Positions 8,095-18,102 are shown, numbered from the stretch's first letter. The stretch is DNA of 64,000 nucleotides from JADCRZ01 sp037718865 (GCA_037718865.1 JBBJMP010000008.1:186001-250000), one strand, 5' to 3'. Translations and numbers: made by a program. Notes: a model not told the origin generated them from the letters alone.

Positions 8095-10863
8095 ATGGCT
8101 GTACTTAAATTTAAGAAAACACTATTCATTCTGGTTCCGGTAATACTAGCTACCATCTTCTTTTTTTTTGCTACCCGCCAGCATATTGTCGATTTTAATA
8201 CCGAGGTAAAACCGATACTGAACAAAAAATGCATCACCTGCCATGGAGGTGTAAAACAGCAGGCTGACTTTAGTGTGCTTTTTCGTTCAGAAGCGTTACA
8301 AAAAACCAAATCTAGTAAATATGCCATCATCCCCGGAGATCCGGAGCATAGCGAAATGATCCGCCGCATAAATCTAAAAGACCCTGAGGAGCGGATGCCT
8401 TATCAACACCCTCCTTTGAGTGAAACCGAAATTACCGTTTTAACCCGCTGGATTAAACAAGGAGCAAAATGGGGTGATCATTGGGCTTATGTGGCCGTGC
8501 AGCCAACGGCCCTTCCCAAGCCACCCAAAAGATTACTGGGCTTACTGCCAGGTAAAAAATGGGACTGGGTAAAAAATGATATAGACGTATTTATATATGA
8601 TAAACTATTGCAACTAAAAATGAAACCTTCGGCCGAAGCAGATAAACCCACTTTGCTTCGAAGGGCGAGTTTGGATATCATCGGCATGCCTGCACCTGCT
8701 TCGCTCTCAAAAAAATTTATGGAAAGCAATGATGCCAACGCCTATGAAGAATTGGTTGATTCATTGCTGGCTTCAAAAAGTTTTGGGGAGAAATGGACTT
8801 CGATGTGGCTTGACCTCGCCCGCTATGCTGACACCAAGGGTTATGAAAGAGATGACAAAAGAAGCATCTGGAAATATCGCGACTGGCTGATCAATGCATT
8901 TAACCGGGACAAGCCTTACGATCAGTTCCTGATAGAACAGATAGCAGGTGATCTGCTGCCCGATGCTACGGATGACCAATTGATCGCAACGGCCTTTCAT
9001 CGCAATACCATGACAAACGATGAAGGAGGAACGGATAATGAAGAGTTCAGAACGGCTGCCGTCATGGACCGTGTAAATACAACCTGGCAGGCATTGATGG
9101 GAACGACGTTTGCCTGTGTGCAATGCCACAGTCACCCTTACGATCCCTTCAGGCATGATGAGTACTATAAGTTCATGGCCTTTTTCAATGATACCCGTGA
9201 TGAAGATACGTTTGCCGATTATCCTTTGCTGCGTCACCTTACGTTCGAAGACAGTGTAAAGCTCGTGAATATAACAGACTGGTTAAAAGAGAATGGCTTT
9301 CGGCAAGCGGCAAAAAACGTGTATCAATTTATAAAAACCTGGCAACCTTCTTTCAATTCCCTTCAAACCGACAGCTTTACCAATGCTGAATTGAATGATA
9401 CCAAATGGCTGGCTTTTCGCAATAAGGCAACAGCAAGGTTAAAGCGGGTAGACCTGACTGGTAAAAGCCAGCTCCTGTACCGCTGCAAATCTTTTTTGCC
9501 CGGAGGTGTGTGGACCATACGGCTGGATGGAAGAAATGGCCCTGTTCTGAAAACGATCCATGTAGCCAAAACAGAAAAAGACTTTACCATAATAAGTGCG
9601 GACCTTGATCCGGCAACGGGTACCCATGATCTGTATTTTTCCTATAGTAATCCCAACCTGAAAAATCCGGATCAGAACGGAATGATCTTCGACTGGTTTT
9701 ATTTTACGCAACCCTTGCCCGGAAAAGGCAAACCCGGTTATGATAGTGCACTTAATCATTACCGTGAGTTAGTGGCAAAAAACCTTCCCACCACCCCTGT
9801 CATGGCCGAAAATCCCCCGGATATGCACCGTTCTACACATGTATTTGACAGAGGTAACTGGTTGGTAAAAGGTAAAGAGGTAGCGCCCGGAGTGCCGCAT
9901 TCACTAAATCCTCTTCCCCGGAATGTGCCGCCCAATCGTTTAGGATTGGCAAAATGGTTAACGGATAAACGTAACCCGCTTACCGCCCGCACCATGGTCA
10001 ATCGCGTGTGGGAGCAACTCTTCGGAACCGGTCTGGCAGAAACCCTGGAAGATCTGGGTACTCAGGGCTCCGAACCCACCCATAAAGAACTAATGGACTA
10101 CCTGGCTTACCAGTTTATGCATGATTACCATTGGAGCACGAAAAAAATGTTGAAGCAAATAGTCATGTCTGCTTCTTATAAGCAGGATTCAAGAGCGTCA
10201 AAAGAAGGCCTGCAAAAAGATCCGTATAACAAGTATTATGCAAGGGGAACCCGTTTACGGTTATCGGCTGAACAAGTGCGTGACCAGGCGCTGGCCGTGA
10301 GTGGACTGCTTAGTAATAAGATGTATGGCCCGGGTGTAATGCCGTGGCAGCCTCAGGGCATCTGGATGTCGCCCTACAATGGTAGTACGTGGAAAAAAAG
10401 TGATGGTGAAGATCAATACCGCAGGGCCGTGTACACCTATTGGAAACGTACGGCCCCCTACCCTTCCATGATCAGTTTTGACGGAGTAGGCCGGGAAGTA
10501 TGTTATTCCAGGCGGATACGAACCAATACGCCTTTGCAGGCCCTTGTTTCGTTGAATGACTCAGTATACCTGGAAGCATCCCGGCATCTTGCTTTTATTG
10601 TTGAAAAACAAACCGGAAAAGAACATGTGCGTGAACAAATCGGCAAGGCGTACAAGATGACTTTATTCAAACCAATATCTGGAAACAAGTTAAAGGCCCT
10701 GGAGGATTTATATAAACAGGCCTTACATCAGTTTAAAAATGATAAAGAAAAAACCTGTAAAATAACCGGCATGGATGATGAACATAATAATCCCCAGACG
10801 GCGGCACTTGTAGTGGTGATGAATGCAATACTGAATTTGGATGAAGTCGTAACGAAATCATGA
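8095..10863 (+). CDS. PSCyt1-DUF1549-DUF1553 (planctomycete-type cytochrome) protein
   Basis: 922 residues. An N-terminal hydrophobic anchor (residues 9-26) exposes the protein to the periplasm. A planctomycete cytochrome C domain follows with a haem motif CITCH (residues 46-50), then GDPEHSEM and the MPYQHPPL...WIKQGAKWGDHWAY linker. DUF1549 (PSCyt2) covers about residues 165-370 (TLLRRASLDIIGMP...) and includes a second CxxCH, CVQCHSHPYDP (about 341-345). DUF1553 (PSD1) lies at about residues 630-900 (NPLTARTMVNRVWEQLFGTGL...). These families are abundant in Planctomycetes and scattered in Bacteroidota; their biochemical role is unproven, with links to degradation of complex sugars proposed. 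It is the first gene of a four-gene operon and is followed 17 bp later by the DUF1501 partner with which it nearly always pairs. Confidence 0.92.
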   Translation: MAVLKFKKTLFILVPVILATIFFFFATRQHIVDFNTEVKPILNKKCITCHGGVKQQADFSVLFRSEALQKTKSSKYAIIPGDPEHSEMIRRINLKDPEERMPYQHPPLSETEITVLTRWIKQGAKWGDHWAYVAVQPTALPKPPKRLLGLLPGKKWDWVKNDIDVFIYDKLLQLKMKPSAEADKPTLLRRASLDIIGMPAPASLSKKFMESNDANAYEELVDSLLASKSFGEKWTSMWLDLARYADTKGYERDDKRSIWKYRDWLINAFNRDKPYDQFLIEQIAGDLLPDATDDQLIATAFHRNTMTNDEGGTDNEEFRTAAVMDRVNTTWQALMGTTFACVQCHSHPYDPFRHDEYYKFMAFFNDTRDEDTFADYPLLRHLTFEDSVKLVNITDWLKENGFRQAAKNVYQFIKTWQPSFNSLQTDSFTNAELNDTKWLAFRNKATARLKRVDLTGKSQLLYRCKSFLPGGVWTIRLDGRNGPVLKTIHVAKTEKDFTIISADLDPATGTHDLYFSYSNPNLKNPDQNGMIFDWFYFTQPLPGKGKPGYDSALNHYRELVAKNLPTTPVMAENPPDMHRSTHVFDRGNWLVKGKEVAPGVPHSLNPLPRNVPPNRLGLAKWLTDKRNPLTARTMVNRVWEQLFGTGLAETLEDLGTQGSEPTHKELMDYLAYQFMHDYHWSTKKMLKQIVMSASYKQDSRASKEGLQKDPYNKYYARGTRLRLSAEQVRDQALAVSGLLSNKMYGPGVMPWQPQGIWMSPYNGSTWKKSDGEDQYRRAVYTYWKRTAPYPSMISFDGVGREVCYSRRIRTNTPLQALVSLNDSVYLEASRHLAFIVEKQTGKEHVREQIGKAYKMTLFKPISGNKLKALEDLYKQALHQFKNDKEKTCKITGMDDEHNNPQTAALVVVMNAILNLDEVVTKS

Positions 10864-10880
10864 TACGGTAACACAAGATA

Positions 10881-12392
10881 ATGACACAAAAAGAATTACA
10901 TAACCAGCGGTTGCTGAAAGAAGCAGAAATGGCAGTAGCAGGCCGTCATTCGCGCCGGCATTTTCTAAAGGAATGTGCTTTTGGCTTTGGCTCGCTGGCG
11001 CTTGGTTCCCTCTTGCAGTCATGCAATACGGGAAGTTCGTCAGGCACATCCGGCATCACCTTCGATCCGGCCCATCCGTTAGCACCAAAGCTGCCGATGT
11101 TCCCGGGTAAGGCAAAGAGTGTTATTTACCTGCACATGGCCGGTGCTCCGTCACAATTGGAATTGTTTGATTATAAGCCTGAGCTGATGAAGCTGGATGG
11201 ACAGGATTGTCCTCCATCTCTGTTGGCAGGTAAACGTTTTGCCTTTATCAGGGGTGTACCCAAGATGCTGGGCCCGCAGTCAGCCTTTGCACAATACGGG
11301 CAAAGTGGTGCCTGGTTAAGCGAAAACTTACCGCATTTTTCTTCTGTTGTCGATGAAGTCAGTATTTTAAAAGCGGTAACCACTGATCAGTTTAATCATG
11401 CGCCTGCCCAGCTGTTGATGCATACGGGAAGTGCCAGATTGGGCAGGCCAAGTATCGGCTCATGGGTTACTTACGGTTTGGGAACGGAAAATCAGAATCT
11501 GCCTGGCTTTGTAGTGCTCACTTCCGGTGGCAATTTCCCGGATGCAGGAAAAAGCGTTTGGGGAAGCGCTTTCCTACCTTCCGTATACCAGGGTGTTCAA
11601 TGCCGGAGCGAAGGCGATCCGGTATTATTTATTAAAGATCCGGAAGGTATGGATCGCGACCTGCGCAAGGCTTCCATTGATGCCATCAATAAAGTCAATG
11701 AAGAAGAATACAAGGAATATAATGATCCTGAAATCTTGTCACGGATTTCACAATACGAGATGGCTTACAAAATGCAGATCTCTGTTCCGGGCGTAATGAA
11801 TATCAACGACGAACCCCAATACATTCACGAGATGTATGGAACTAAACCAGGGAAAGCCAGTTTTTCCAATAACGTGTTGCTCGCCAGGAAACTAGTGGAA
11901 AAGGGCGTGCGCTTTGTTCAGTTGTTCGACTGGGGATGGGATACCCACGGCACAAGTGCAGATGGCGCTGTTGATATCGGATTGATCAACAAATGCCGCA
12001 GCGTAGACAGAGCGATGACTGCGTTGATCCTGGATTTGAAACAAAGGGGTTTGCTTGAGGAAACCCTAGTGGTTTGGGGTGGCGAATTCGGACGTACACC
12101 GATGATGGAAAACAGGGAAGGCAAGGAAAACCCGTTCAAGGGCCGGGACCATCATGTAGAAGCCTTTACGATCTGGATGGCAGGCGGCGGGATCAAAAAA
12201 GGGTTTACTTATGGAGAAACGGATGAGATAGGCTATAGTGCCGTTAGCGGCAAAGTAACCCCTAACGACATACAAGCTACTTTGCTGAACCAGCTGGGGT
12301 TCGATCATGAGAAATTCACCTACCATTTCCAGGGCCGGCCTTTCCGTCTATCGGACGTGTCGGGTAGAATAATTGAAGAAATTATTGCGTAA
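10881..12392 (+). CDS. DUF1501 family exported protein
   Basis: 503 residues. The N-terminus has a Tat-type motif (SRRHFLK, residues about 25-31) and a hydrophobic stretch ending in a lipobox-like SLLQSC, so it may be a Tat-exported lipoprotein. The body matches DUF1501, a sulfatase/alkaline-phosphatase-fold family: KSVIYLHMAGAPSQLELFDYKP, VQLFDWGWDTH, and VVWGGEFGRTPMMENREGKENP with GRDHH. The Asp/His-rich motifs are those expected to bind metal in this fold. DUF1501 and DUF1549/DUF1553 proteins are conserved neighbours; the substrate is unknown. Confidence 0.92.
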   Translation: MTQKELHNQRLLKEAEMAVAGRHSRRHFLKECAFGFGSLALGSLLQSCNTGSSSGTSGITFDPAHPLAPKLPMFPGKAKSVIYLHMAGAPSQLELFDYKPELMKLDGQDCPPSLLAGKRFAFIRGVPKMLGPQSAFAQYGQSGAWLSENLPHFSSVVDEVSILKAVTTDQFNHAPAQLLMHTGSARLGRPSIGSWVTYGLGTENQNLPGFVVLTSGGNFPDAGKSVWGSAFLPSVYQGVQCRSEGDPVLFIKDPEGMDRDLRKASIDAINKVNEEEYKEYNDPEILSRISQYEMAYKMQISVPGVMNINDEPQYIHEMYGTKPGKASFSNNVLLARKLVEKGVRFVQLFDWGWDTHGTSADGAVDIGLINKCRSVDRAMTALILDLKQRGLLEETLVVWGGEFGRTPMMENREGKENPFKGRDHHVEAFTIWMAGGGIKKGFTYGETDEIGYSAVSGKVTPNDIQATLLNQLGFDHEKFTYHFQGRPFRLSDVSGRIIEEIIA

Positions 12393-12412
12393 AATCTTTT
12401 ACTGACTTTTCA

Positions 12413-13348
12413 GTGCTACAAAAAAACAGAAGAACATTTATAAAACAATCAGCTGCCGCTACCACTGCTTTACTACTGCACTCACTGGACGAGCTGGCTG
12501 CTAAACCTCCCCCAATTCTTATAATGAATAAAAATTTTACTTTGTTGATACTTGCTACCAACTGGGGCTTTACCGGAAGTTTGGATGAATACTGCGCCAA
12601 AGTAAAAAAAGAAGGTTATGATGGCATTGAGATCTGGTGGCCCCTGGAAAAAACGGGTCAGGATGACTTATTTGCTACGCTCAAAAAATACGAACTGCAG
12701 GTTGGCTTTTTATGCGGCGCATCTGAAAAAAATGCCAAAGAACACCTGGCCCGGTTTCAAAAAATGGCAGATGCAGCCGCTACCAATACAATCCAAAAAC
12801 CGCTCTATATTAACTGCCATTCAGGAAGGGATTATTTCAGTTACGAAGAGAATAAGGCCTTTATTGACCACACCACACAGCTATCAAAAAAAACCGGTGT
12901 ATTGATCTGTCATGAGACACACCGGTCACGTATTTTGTTTGCGGCACCTGTAGCAAGGCAATTTATTGAAAGGCTTCCCGACTTAAAGATTACGTTCGAC
13001 GTTTCTCATTGGTGCAATGTCAGTGAATCGTACTTGCAGGACCAGGAAGAAACTTTAAGTCTGACATTGGATAGAGTGGAACATATCCATGCACGCATTG
13101 GTCATCCGGAGGGCCCCCAGGTAAACGACCCCAGAGCACCTGAATGGGACGAAGCAGTGAAAACACATTTTGCCTGGTGGGATAAAATAGTGGAACGCAA
13201 ACGCCGCGAAGGCAGTCCGGTTACTTTTTTAACTGAGTTCGGCCCGCCAGATTATATGCCCACCACGCCCTACACCCGCCAGCCATTGGCTGATCAATGG
13301 GCGATAAACGTACATATGATGCATCTACTGCGCAAACGTTATTCATAA
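12413..13348 (+). CDS. Exported sugar phosphate isomerase/epimerase-like TIM barrel
   Basis: 311 residues from a GTG at 12413, chosen because it places a Tat motif at the N-terminus (NRRTFIKQSAAATTALLLHS). The remainder is a xylose-isomerase-like TIM barrel: LATNWGFTGSLDEYCAKVKKEGYDGIEIW, ICHETHRSR, LKITFDVSHWCNV, HIHARIGHPEGPQ and a late FLTEFGPPDY. The His, Glu and Asp residues at strand ends match metal-binding positions of the AP-endonuclease-2 superfamily. It lies 20 bp after the DUF1501 gene, in the operon, and so is probably a periplasmic sugar epimerase/isomerase or lyase. The exact reaction cannot be read from sequence. Confidence 0.85.
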   Translation: MLQKNRRTFIKQSAAATTALLLHSLDELAAKPPPILIMNKNFTLLILATNWGFTGSLDEYCAKVKKEGYDGIEIWWPLEKTGQDDLFATLKKYELQVGFLCGASEKNAKEHLARFQKMADAAATNTIQKPLYINCHSGRDYFSYEENKAFIDHTTQLSKKTGVLICHETHRSRILFAAPVARQFIERLPDLKITFDVSHWCNVSESYLQDQEETLSLTLDRVEHIHARIGHPEGPQVNDPRAPEWDEAVKTHFAWWDKIVERKRREGSPVTFLTEFGPPDYMPTTPYTRQPLADQWAINVHMMHLLRKRYS

Positions 13349-13359
13349 AGTTTTAAAAG

Positions 13360-14772
13360 ATGTTTGTGCACCTTTCCATCACTGAATTCCTTGGTCGATT
13401 TCATCCCGTACTGGTGCATTTACCCATCGGTATTTTATTGATGGCCCTGCTGCTGCAATGGCTCTCCCGGAAACAACAATACACTGTATCACATGATATC
13501 ATGAAAGTGATGTGGATGGCCGGTGCTGTTACTGCCGTTCTTTCCTGCATCACCGGTTACTTGCTTTCACTCAGCGGCGATTACGATTTAGACACCGTAT
13601 CTCTTCATATGTGGCTGGGCATCGGCGTAGCAGCCGTTGCCGTACTGATCAGTGCGAAAATATTTATCAGGCAGTTTGACCTGCTGTATAAAATTGCCTC
13701 TGTGACCTTGTTGATCCTGGTTCTTTCGACGGGCCACCTGGGGGGTTCATTGACACATGGTTCCGATTATTTAACTGCTGCATGGCGCAATGAACCGGAT
13801 ACCGTTGCTGCACAAAAGATCATCAGCAACATACAGGAAGCAACGGTTTACGCGGACGTTGTTCAACCGATGTTTCAATCAACCTGTTATGGCTGCCACG
13901 GCCCGAAGAAGCAAAAAGGAAAACTCCGTTTGGATGATCCGGAAGGGATCCTGAAAGGTGGGAAGGATGGAGAGGTAATCGTACCTGGCAAGGCCGCTGA
14001 AAGTGAGCTGATCAAACGTTTATTGTTACCCAGGGAAGATGAAGACCATATGCCGCCGAAACAAAAACCGCAGTTAAACGAACGGCAGGTTGCACTATTG
14101 CATTGGTGGATAGAACAAGGTGCGGATTTTACTAAAAAAGTAAAAGACCTTTCACAACCTGAAAAAATAAAACCATTACTTTCTGCCCTGCAGGGAAAAA
14201 GGGAAGAAAAAGCAGTAAGCAGCGTACCTGTCGCAGCAGTAATGGCTGCAGATGAAAAAGCCATGCAGTTATTGAGGGACAAAGGCGTGGTGGTAGTACC
14301 CGTAGCACAGAACAGCAATTACCTGATGGCAAATTTTGTGACCGCGCCTGGTTTCAGTGATGCAGATATGCACCTGTTAAGACCGTTATCGAAACAATTG
14401 TTATGGCTGAAATTAAGCGGCGCAAACATCGGTGACAGTGCGATGCAAACGATAGGGCAATGCACGAACCTCAGCCTGCTTCAATTAAACGGAACCAGGG
14501 TTACTGACAAAGGCCTGCCTTTTATCAACTCGCTGAACAATCTTCAATCCTTAAGCCTGGTAGGTACTCCTGTTACTGTAAGTGGTTTATTATCTTTACA
14601 GTCTCTGAAACTGGCCTCCGTGTATTTATACCAGACAGGTGTGCAGCAAAAAGATTGGGAAATTTTAAAGAAGGCTTTTCCAAAAACGATGTTAGATACC
14701 GGAGGCTACAGCATTCCATTCATGGCGAGCGATACGGCGGAGGTAAAAGCGCCGGTAAAAGCAAGCAGGTAG
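13360..14772 (+). CDS. DUF2231 membrane protein with cytochrome-type domain and LRRs
   Basis: 470 residues. The N-terminal 150 residues form about four transmembrane helices of DUF2231 type (FHPVLVHLPIGILLMALLL, MWLGIGVAAVAVLISA). A planctomycete-type cytochrome domain follows, with CYGCH (about residues 175-179) and the tail MPPKQKPQLNERQVALLHWWIEQGADF. The last 130 residues are leucine-rich repeats (NLSLLQLNGTRVTDKGLPFI, NLQSLSLVGTPVTVSGLLSLQSL) of the cysteine-containing subtype. It starts 11 bp after the TIM-barrel gene and probably closes the operon. It plausibly anchors the system to the inner membrane and passes electrons through c-type haem (inference). Confidence 0.87.
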   Translation: MFVHLSITEFLGRFHPVLVHLPIGILLMALLLQWLSRKQQYTVSHDIMKVMWMAGAVTAVLSCITGYLLSLSGDYDLDTVSLHMWLGIGVAAVAVLISAKIFIRQFDLLYKIASVTLLILVLSTGHLGGSLTHGSDYLTAAWRNEPDTVAAQKIISNIQEATVYADVVQPMFQSTCYGCHGPKKQKGKLRLDDPEGILKGGKDGEVIVPGKAAESELIKRLLLPREDEDHMPPKQKPQLNERQVALLHWWIEQGADFTKKVKDLSQPEKIKPLLSALQGKREEKAVSSVPVAAVMAADEKAMQLLRDKGVVVVPVAQNSNYLMANFVTAPGFSDADMHLLRPLSKQLLWLKLSGANIGDSAMQTIGQCTNLSLLQLNGTRVTDKGLPFINSLNNLQSLSLVGTPVTVSGLLSLQSLKLASVYLYQTGVQQKDWEILKKAFPKTMLDTGGYSIPFMASDTAEVKAPVKASR

Positions 14773-14958
14773 GGACACAAAACATTTCGACATGGGCGCT
14801 CATCATTCTCGATAGTCACGGTGGTATTGGCTTTGATAGCACATCATTAAGCTAAAAAAACGGTTTATACCAGATGTCCTGTCCCTCTATCACGGGATAG
14901 TAATACCTCTTGAAGGGTATTGCAAATACATGACAATGTAATTATATTAGTAGGACTT

Positions 14959-17900
14959 ATGCTCAACTCTAACATGGTATCGAGCCTGCCACCAACGCTC
15001 AAAGTTTTCATATCATATTCCCATCAGGATATGGAAATCAAGAATCAGATCGAACGAGTATTGTCATCAAACATAAAAGATCTGGTGGTTCTCTCGGATT
15101 CTCATCTGGAAGCTGGATCAAATTGGGCCAAGGAACTTACTGTGATGCGAAATGAAGCTAAAATTTTCCTGTTGCTGGTATCAAATGCCTATCTGAATTC
15201 AAAAACAGTTGATGAAGAGCTATCACATATCATGCACAGGGCGGAAAAAGAGTCGGCTTACGTTATCCCGGTGATCCTGGAAAATTGTGCGTGGCAGAAT
15301 AAACCGTTTGCAACGTACCAGGCATTACCCAAATTTGGCAAGCCAATTCGAGATTTTAGTATTAAAGAAGAAGCTTTTTTCCAGATCACCGAGGCTTTGG
15401 GTGCATTAGCCTTACTATTAAAAAATAGCAAGGCTACTGGGATTATCAAGCGGGAAAAGAAAGTCAAAAGCGGTACTTTGGAACTATCGGAATGTCGGCT
15501 GACAAGCATACCCAGGGATCTTCTAGACATGCCGTGGCTTACCCGCCTGAATTTAGATAGGAACCACATAAAACAAATGGAGAACCTAGAAAAGCTTACA
15601 AAACTGCAATCGTTAAACCTTGTAAATAATGAAATTGAACAGATCGGAAACCTGGATAACCTGGAGAGTCTGAATTTTCTGGACCTTGAAAACAACAAGC
15701 TGATAAAGATTGAAAATCTCGATCAAAATAAGAACCTGACCATACTGGGAGTATCGTCAAATTACTTAAACAGCCTTTCGGGTATTTCGCACCTTCAACA
15801 ACTAAAAACGCTTTATGCGGGGCATAACCACTTGATAAATGTCCAGGAACTATCTAAGATGCCACAACTGAAAAGAATCATTTTAACCAATAACCAGATT
15901 CAATCGATAAAACCACTATTTAATCTTATCGCATCGGGTTTGGAAGTCGCCCTTCGGTATAGCTATGACTCTAATGAGGAGGGAATTTTTATTAAAGACA
16001 ACAAAACACTTTCGGAACCTTCGATTGAAGTCATTGAGAAAGGCCGGGATGCTATCATTAAATATTTTAAGGACGCTGCAACGTACGGCACAAAAAGACT
16101 TGAGGTCTTGAAGTTAATTCTTGTTGGTAACAGTAAGGTAGGTAAATCAAACTTTAGTGAGTTCCTTAGAGGGCTGCCGATCACCCAAAATCATAACTCC
16201 ACACATTTGCTGGACATACAGCGTTGGGACACTGCTTCGATCAAATCCGAAAGAGGCGAGGCTATGCGGGTAAATATTTTCGATTTTGGTGGACAAGACT
16301 ACTACCATGATTCGCACCGGATGTATTATTCACATGACACGGCCTACATCTTACTATGGGATACTGACTCCAATAAATACTCCGAAGAAACTGAAGTTAG
16401 TGATGAACCTGAAAGCAACCTCATTTATGAAAACTTCCCGCTTGAATACTGGCTGGAATCCATCAACTACAACCTGGCAGATAGATTCAGACTTACTTAC
16501 AATCCCGAAAGGAGGGCCGACCCCAAAACAAATTATACCGGCAATACTGCCCCTGTATTTATTCTGCAAAATAAGATTGACATAGCAGAAGGAATGCTTG
16601 ATCAAAAAATGCTTTCTAAAAAATATCAAAACATATCCGTTTTCTTTGGCGTGTCTTTGAAGGCTAAAAGGCGGACCAACATATTGCTTGAAGTGTTGAA
16701 TGATTATATGCATGCGCTTAACCTTTCCGGTCGGAAGCTTATTAAATACGAGCATAGCATCGTGGAAGACTATGTAAACAACCCCCGGGATTTTAAAGTT
16801 ATTTCGCTTGATGAGTTTTATAATGATTGTAAGTCGATAATTAACGATGATAACATTCCATTCAATAAGGATAACGCCCTGATCATTGCAGAAATACTAA
16901 ATGCCATCGGCATTATTTTTTATGATAAACAGTCGGAAACAGACGGGATAGTTTTCACCCAGATAAACAGGCTCAACGAAATTATAAAAGAGGTGATGGA
17001 TATAGCTAAAAAAGGAAGTGACAAAGGTATATTCAGCACAAACCAGATCCAACATATATTGCATAAGGAAGATATTATAAAATTACTCATAAAAAATAAA
17101 TCGATCATTCCAATTAACGAAACGGATTTTCTTGTTCCCCAGTTCTTGCCTATAAAACCAGATTCTTCCATTGCATTTTTTCTTCATGCCTTTACCTTTA
17201 ACCAGGTCCGCTTTTTGTATAAGGCCTATTTTCATAAGACACTTTTACTTTCCCTTTTTTCGCAATACCTCGGTGACACAATTTCCGGGAATACTACAAG
17301 TGTCAAAAATCTTCCATTCTGGCGTAATGGAATTATCATTTCCAGAGGGGAAGGCAGTAATAAACAAATGGTATTTGTCGAATTTATAAAGACGGATGCT
17401 GAGGGCATTATCAATATTAAAACCATGGCTCCTTATAACAAAACCGGCCTGGAAAGAGATATTGAAAAGACCCTGGACGACTTGAACAAGGGCTGGTCAG
17501 TATCCAAAGAAATATCGGTAAACAGTGTGGACTTCTTTGACGTAAATGAGCTGAAAAAGGAAGTTAAAGATCTTCGGTATGAATTTTCCGCTAACGGAAA
17601 GGTATTCAGCGTAAACGACTTCAAACACATCACCGACTTCGACAAGCTTCCTAAAAAGTTATTCATTTCTTATTCCTCTAAAAATTCCGAGTTTATTAAG
17701 CGGTTTGTTACGCACCTGGAAGTACTGAAGTCCGCCGGTCTTATAGATCCCTGGTATGACCGCATGATCGAGTCCGGCACCAAATGGGACGATACCATAC
17801 GCGCCGAGATGAGCAATTCCGATATCATCATTTTTCTGCTTAGCCCTGATTTCCTTGCCACGGAATATATTATGAAAACTGAAATTCCCCTGGCTATCGA

Positions 17901-18102
17901 ACAGATGAAAGACGCGATAGCCGCCAAATTCTTTTTTGTAGAACTTCAGCCCTGTGGCTGGAAACGAACGGAGATAGCCAAGTATCAGCAAACTGACGAT
18001 TCCGGAGAGATCAAGAAAAATATCATTTCTATTGGCCAACCGGATAACGATGCAAAATGGAATCTAGTGATAGATGAACTCGAAACGAAGATGAATAGAT
18101 GA
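14959..18102 (+). CDS. TIR-LRR-Roc-COR-TIR protein (bacterial ROCO GTPase with two TIR domains)
   Basis: About 1047 residues from ATG 14959 (preceded by AGGA; an upstream in-frame TTG at 14920 and ATG at 14974 are alternatives). Positions below are approximate. TIR-1 spans 15-140 (LKVFISYSHQD; LLLVSNAYLNSK followed by DEEL, where the Glu falls at the NADase catalytic position). LRRs span 170-335 (LTRLNLDRNHIKQMENL, LESLNFLDLENNKLIKIENL and others). The Roc GTPase has P-loop LVGNSKVGKSNF (about 387-398), G3 FDFGGQD (about 440) and G4 LQNKID (about 535). A COR-like region covers 600-860. TIR-2 spans 895-1045 (KKLFISYSSKN; IIFLLSPDFLATEYIMKTEI, again with a Glu at the catalytic position). No signal peptide or transmembrane helix: cytosolic. 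Roco proteins dimerise through COR and are nucleotide-regulated; TIR domains of bacterial immune proteins cleave NAD+. A defence role is inference. It stands alone, flanked by unrelated genes. Confidence 0.88.
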   Translation: MLNSNMVSSLPPTLKVFISYSHQDMEIKNQIERVLSSNIKDLVVLSDSHLEAGSNWAKELTVMRNEAKIFLLLVSNAYLNSKTVDEELSHIMHRAEKESAYVIPVILENCAWQNKPFATYQALPKFGKPIRDFSIKEEAFFQITEALGALALLLKNSKATGIIKREKKVKSGTLELSECRLTSIPRDLLDMPWLTRLNLDRNHIKQMENLEKLTKLQSLNLVNNEIEQIGNLDNLESLNFLDLENNKLIKIENLDQNKNLTILGVSSNYLNSLSGISHLQQLKTLYAGHNHLINVQELSKMPQLKRIILTNNQIQSIKPLFNLIASGLEVALRYSYDSNEEGIFIKDNKTLSEPSIEVIEKGRDAIIKYFKDAATYGTKRLEVLKLILVGNSKVGKSNFSEFLRGLPITQNHNSTHLLDIQRWDTASIKSERGEAMRVNIFDFGGQDYYHDSHRMYYSHDTAYILLWDTDSNKYSEETEVSDEPESNLIYENFPLEYWLESINYNLADRFRLTYNPERRADPKTNYTGNTAPVFILQNKIDIAEGMLDQKMLSKKYQNISVFFGVSLKAKRRTNILLEVLNDYMHALNLSGRKLIKYEHSIVEDYVNNPRDFKVISLDEFYNDCKSIINDDNIPFNKDNALIIAEILNAIGIIFYDKQSETDGIVFTQINRLNEIIKEVMDIAKKGSDKGIFSTNQIQHILHKEDIIKLLIKNKSIIPINETDFLVPQFLPIKPDSSIAFFLHAFTFNQVRFLYKAYFHKTLLLSLFSQYLGDTISGNTTSVKNLPFWRNGIIISRGEGSNKQMVFVEFIKTDAEGIINIKTMAPYNKTGLERDIEKTLDDLNKGWSVSKEISVNSVDFFDVNELKKEVKDLRYEFSANGKVFSVNDFKHITDFDKLPKKLFISYSSKNSEFIKRFVTHLEVLKSAGLIDPWYDRMIESGTKWDDTIRAEMSNSDIIIFLLSPDFLATEYIMKTEIPLAIEQMKDAIAAKFFFVELQPCGWKRTEIAKYQQTDDSGEIKKNIISIGQPDNDAKWNLVIDELETKMNR

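Noticed and set aside
14902..14921. Hairpin AATACC-TCTTGAAG-GGTATT before the Roco gene
   Set aside because: Only a 6-bp AT-rich stem without a T-run; too weak to call a terminator or operator, and its position near the start could be chance.
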